Origin: Bacteroidaceae bacterium
GTDB lineage: Bacteria; Bacteroidota; Bacteroidia; Bacteroidales; Bacteroidaceae
Length of the DNA: 64,000 bases
NCBI GenBank assembly: GCA_017509605.1
Contig: JAFWPH010000006.1
Location: forward strand, 43,175 to 107,174
Direction: 5' to 3'
Positions 61,185 to 64,000 of the stretch are shown here, piece after piece. Under the pieces are notes generated by a model. The model made no database searches. It was given only the letters and a program-made list of their open reading frames with translations, and had not been told where the DNA came from. Both the position numbers and the translations under genes were made by a program. How positions within the stretch are numbered: the first letter of the stretch is position 1; each line of letters opens with the position of its first letter.

Positions 61185-61287
61185 TCATTGTATTAACTCC
61201 TCATAGTGTATGTTTTTCGCCTTTTTAGTGTCGCCAGATAATAATCCAAGTTTATTTCGTTTATTTTACTGAAGACGTTAGCATTTT

Positions 61288-61300
61288 CTTCGTCTGATGG
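61288..61300 (+). promoter_or_regulatory. Conserved 13-mer before the third sigma gene
   Basis: CTTCGTCTGATGG, 43 bp before the ATG at 61331; one base differs from the copy at 60001-60013. Confidence 0.5.
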
Positions 61301-61330
61301 ATATTATCATAAAAAGACGAACAAAAAGTG

Positions 61331-61816
61331 ATGAAACGAGAGATCATCCAACAGCTATTCATGCAGCATTATGCCAAGATGAAGCGGGTGGCGCGCACCC
61401 TGCTGTTCGACGAACAGGAGAGCGAGGATGTGGTCAGCGACATCTTCGAGAGCCTGCTTCGAGGGCAGACGGTCCTCATGCCAGACACTGAAGAACGCTA
61501 CTTGCTGACAAGCGTCCGCAACCTGTGCCTGAAACGGTTGCGCCATGAAGCGATCAGAAGAGAAGCCAACGGCCAACATACAACCTCGCTACTTGACGAA
61601 CCAGACGCAGAAGACGATCGAATGACCGACATCGTGGAGTTTGTGGTCGGTCATCTGTCAGAACAGAATCAACGCATCTTTCACCTTCGCTTCACCCAAG
61701 GCTATAGCTACGAAGAGATAGCCTACGAGGAAGGCATCAGCCGGGTAGCCGTGTGGAAACACCTCTCGCACATCATCACAGAAATCAAGAAACATTGTAA
61801 AACGAGAAGCCTATGA
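61331..61816 (+). CDS. ECF sigma factor (third)
   Basis: 161 residues from ATG 61331 (an in-frame GTG lies directly before it). Region 2: 'LFMQHYAKMKRVARTLLFDEQESEDVVSDIFESLLRG', 'EERYLLTSVRNLCLKRLRHEAI'; region 4: 'LSEQNQRIFHLRFTQGYSYEEIAYEEGISRVAVWKHLSHIITEIKK', read in parts. Its end overlaps the next gene (ATGA, 4 bp). The following gene has a DUF4974-like domain and the next an STN-type receptor, so this is an uptake-linked sigma of the FecI kind. Confidence 0.92.
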   Translation: MKREIIQQLFMQHYAKMKRVARTLLFDEQESEDVVSDIFESLLRGQTVLMPDTEERYLLTSVRNLCLKRLRHEAIRREANGQHTTSLLDEPDAEDDRMTDIVEFVVGHLSEQNQRIFHLRFTQGYSYEEIAYEEGISRVAVWKHLSHIITEIKKHCKTRSL

Positions 61817-62370
61817 ACCCTTCAGACGATAAGCAGTTGTTCCTCGATATGCAGGAACACCCCGAGAAATACTCCGACGAGCAGTTGGAGGCCATGATGG
61901 CCGAAATCGATCGTGAACCAGACACCAATGTGGCGTGGTCGAGATTCGATAACAAGACCGAGGAACGCCCCACGCGACTTTGGTGGCAAATCGCCGCAGC
62001 GTTAGGAGGGGTCATCTTTATGGTTGGCATTGCCTTTGCCGCTATCCATTTGTTAACGCGAAATACGCCAAAAGAGCCTCATCAATCTTCTGAGACCATT
62101 ATATCTATTTCCAAAGAAGGGAAGGGCGCAACCCCTGTCGTCTTTGAGAACGTGTCTTTGGATAGCATCCTCACCAGGGTTTCCTCCTATTACAAAAAGG
62201 TCGTCGTCTTCCAAGACGAGGCACCACGGCAGATGAAACTCATCATGACGTGGCATCCCGACGCACCGCTCACCGACTTCATCGACCGCCTCAACGCCTT
62301 CGACGGACTGAGCCTACACATCCAAAACGACACCATCATTGTGGAACAGATTATTGAGGAGGATGAATGA
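61813..62370 (+). CDS. Anti-sigma/FecR-like protein with DUF4974-type domain
   Basis: 185 residues. Cytoplasmic head (1-55), membrane helix 57-81 ('LWWQIAAALGGVIFMVGIAFAAIHLL', read in parts), periplasmic part ending in a DUF4974-like domain (about 108-180, 'FENVSLDSILTRVSSYYKKVVVFQD', 'LTDFIDRLNAFDGLSLHIQNDTIIVEQ'). It lacks the FecR domain that normally precedes DUF4974, so it is a minimal form. It should sit between the third sigma factor and the receptor encoded after it. The stop overlaps the receptor start. Confidence 0.85.
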   Translation: MNPSDDKQLFLDMQEHPEKYSDEQLEAMMAEIDREPDTNVAWSRFDNKTEERPTRLWWQIAAALGGVIFMVGIAFAAIHLLTRNTPKEPHQSSETIISISKEGKGATPVVFENVSLDSILTRVSSYYKKVVVFQDEAPRQMKLIMTWHPDAPLTDFIDRLNAFDGLSLHIQNDTIIVEQIIEEDE

Positions 62371-64000
62371 TGAAACAATTGACTTTATTCCTGTTGTTAG
62401 CCACCACTATGGCTGTACGTGCGCAAGTCACACACCAGTTCCACAACAACCCTATTCTGGAAGCCCTTCAAAGCATCAACCAGGAACAGTCGGACTACTC
62501 CATCGACATTCTCTCCGACGGGCTCGACAACCTCCGCACATCTGCCAAAGTCATGAATCTCTCCGTGCCCGACGCCGTGAAGCGCATCTGCAAGAACCAA
62601 CCTGTGAAAGTGAAGATCCATGGCAACAGCATCACCGTCCAGTATAAGCCCAAGGCCGACAATCGGATGATTGTGCTCACTGGAAAGGTCTATGACCACC
62701 TGACCCACCTTGAACTGCCACACACCATCCTCCGACTGCTGACCCCCGACGGCCAGGTCATCGACTCATGCGAAGCGCTGTCACATACACAGTATGGCAA
62801 CGGCCCCATCATCGAACACAGCGATTTCGCATTCCGAGTTCCGGCCCGTCCAGCCAGCTACATCATCCAGGCTGATTACGAGGGGTTCATGACCACCAAG
62901 ATGCCCTACGAATTCGACAACATCTACCGGCGGGAACAAAGGCGCGAGTTACCGCCCGTCTATCTGAAACGCATCGTCAAGTCGTTAATGCTGCCCGAGG
63001 TAAATGTCACCGCCTCCAAAATCCAGTTCTACTACAAAGGCGATACACTCGTGTTCAATGCTGACGCCTTCGATTTAGCCGAAGGGTCGATGCTCGACGC
63101 ATTGGTTCGCCAGTTACCTGGCATAGAACTGAAGGAAGGCGGGCGCATCTACCACAACGGCAAGTATGTCGATGCCTTGTTGCTTAATGGCAAGGACTTC
63201 TTCCGTGGCGACCACACCATCATGCTCGACAACTTGCCTGCCTACACAGTGAAGGACATTCAGATTTACGACAAGTGGGGTGAGCAGAGCGAGTTCCTCG
63301 GACAGCATGTCATGGGCGACAACCGATACGTGATGGACGTGAAACTGAAAAAAGAGTACAGTATAGGCACTCTCGCCAATGTAGAGGCAGGCGGCGGCAC
63401 AGAAAAGCGGTGGCTGGCGCGTCTCTTCGCCCTCCGTTTCTCCGATCACTCGCGCCTTGCATTCTATGGTTCAGCCAACAACCTGAACGGCGATCGAAAA
63501 CCCGGTGAAAGTGGCAGTTGGAACCCGCAACGCCTGCAGGATGGCGGTGAGTTGACTCAAAAACAAACAGGCCTGGACTACAACGTGGATGACCGTGACA
63601 AAGTGTGGGCCATCAACGGCAACGTGCAACTGACACACACAGACCTTGACCGACAGACCAACACCAACCGTCAGAACTACCTCGCCTCGGGCGACACCTA
63701 CGAACGGATGGCCCATGCCCAGCTCAACAAGAACCTGCAGCTCATCAGTGGACATGTCTATACCCACAACTTCAAGATGTGCCAACTACTCATCCAGCCC
63801 TCTATCCAATACAACAAGTTCGACAACAGCAACGACCAACTGTCAACCGCTTTCTACCAGAACGACAGCCTTATCCACCGCAACCGTCAACGCGGCATTA
63901 CAGAAGGCCACGACTTCACTGGCACACTCCGCGCGCAGAGCACCTTCAAGTTCCGACACAGCCCCGACTGGATGTCTTTGCGTACTGAAGCCAGCTACAC
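62367..64000 (+). CDS. STN-domain TonB-dependent outer-membrane protein, N-terminal part
   Basis: Two successive ATG codons (62367, 62370) in one frame open 544 codons that run off the right edge. Signal peptide 'LTLFLLLATTMAVRAQV', an STN-like domain (about 20-85, 'NPILEALQSINQEQSDYSIDIL', 'VKIHGNSITVQY'), a carboxypeptidase-regulatory-like domain (about 95-190), a plug-like section ('KGDTLVFNADAFDLAEGSMLDALVRQLPGIELKEGG', 'DALLLNGKDFFRGDHTIM', read in parts), and the first barrel strands. STN domains pass a binding signal to FecR-type proteins, fitting the two genes before it. The frame is absent from a complete-ORF listing because no stop lies in the window. Confidence 0.88.
   Translation, partial: MMKQLTLFLLLATTMAVRAQVTHQFHNNPILEALQSINQEQSDYSIDILSDGLDNLRTSAKVMNLSVPDAVKRICKNQPVKVKIHGNSITVQYKPKADNRMIVLTGKVYDHLTHLELPHTILRLLTPDGQVIDSCEALSHTQYGNGPIIEHSDFAFRVPARPASYIIQADYEGFMTTKMPYEFDNIYRREQRRELPPVYLKRIVKSLMLPEVNVTASKIQFYYKGDTLVFNADAFDLAEGSMLDALVRQLPGIELKEGGRIYHNGKYVDALLLNGKDFFRGDHTIMLDNLPAYTVKDIQIYDKWGEQSEFLGQHVMGDNRYVMDVKLKKEYSIGTLANVEAGGGTEKRWLARLFALRFSDHSRLAFYGSANNLNGDRKPGESGSWNPQRLQDGGELTQKQTGLDYNVDDRDKVWAINGNVQLTHTDLDRQTNTNRQNYLASGDTYERMAHAQLNKNLQLISGHVYTHNFKMCQLLIQPSIQYNKFDNSNDQLSTAFYQNDSLIHRNRQRGITEGHDFTGTLRAQSTFKFRHSPDWMSLRTEASY

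Overview
The window is Bacteroidota chromosome, most likely from Prevotella or a close relative in Prevotellaceae. Three things point there. Most genes whose promoter can be read carry the phylum's primary-sigma elements (TTTG, about 20 bp, then TAnnTTTG). Export and uptake genes are of the SusC/SusD, surface-lipoprotein and FecR/ECF kind. Arabinose genes sit beside a Nudix-type regulator as in Bacteroides. No rRNA, tRNA, CRISPR array, insertion sequence or prophage was seen; the DNA reads as stable core plus nutrient-acquisition accessory regions.

Layout. 1-1.26 kb (minus): serA (cut by the window edge) and serC, serine synthesis. 1.8-19.2 kb (plus): one very long unit of seven exported proteins, FAS1 lipoprotein - SusC - SusD - FAS1 lipoprotein - FAS1 lipoprotein - SusC - SusD, closed by a strong terminator. 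It has two complete outer-membrane uptake pairs and three fasciclin-domain lipoproteins but no glycoside hydrolase, peptidase or regulator. This is the least explained part of the window. 19.4-22.6 kb: an OmpA-family protein, a phytase-like exported protein and a small secreted protein of unknown role, each apparently transcribed alone. 22.7-28.9 kb: hisH-hisA-hisF-hisIE, then an FtsE-like ABC ATPase, aspartokinase and diaminopimelate decarboxylase. 29.0-32.3 kb: grpE-dnaJ behind a sequence that matches a sigma-54 promoter, then folC.

32.5-48.2 kb is a sugar-catabolic block. GalM, an MFS sugar permease, GalK, a second MFS permease, a lipoprotein mutarotase and a sodium-sugar symporter lead into araR (Nudix-type regulator), araD, araA, araB-like kinase, transketolase and rpiB. 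Together they take up galactose and arabinose, interconvert anomers, and pass arabinose through ribulose-5-phosphate and xylulose-5-phosphate into the pentose phosphate pathway. 48.5-52.7 kb adds a tandem-domain esterase and a GH27 enzyme; 57.4-59.9 kb adds a SASA-type esterase and a GH43-like enzyme. These would release the sugars from acylated, galactose- and arabinose-rich plant polymers; arabinogalactan is an inference.

The right end is regulatory. A stand-alone ATPase gene has a promoter embedded in a 35-bp palindrome. Three ECF sigma genes lie within 5.4 kb, each followed by a membrane protein that is a likely anti-sigma factor. The last of these is followed by the start of an STN-type TonB-dependent outer-membrane receptor that runs off the window.

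Other signals of note: 7-8 bp degenerate tandem repeats in intergenic gaps, three of which start at a stop codon; a hairpin in nearly every gap of the ara region; and a shared 13-mer ahead of two of the ECF sigma genes.
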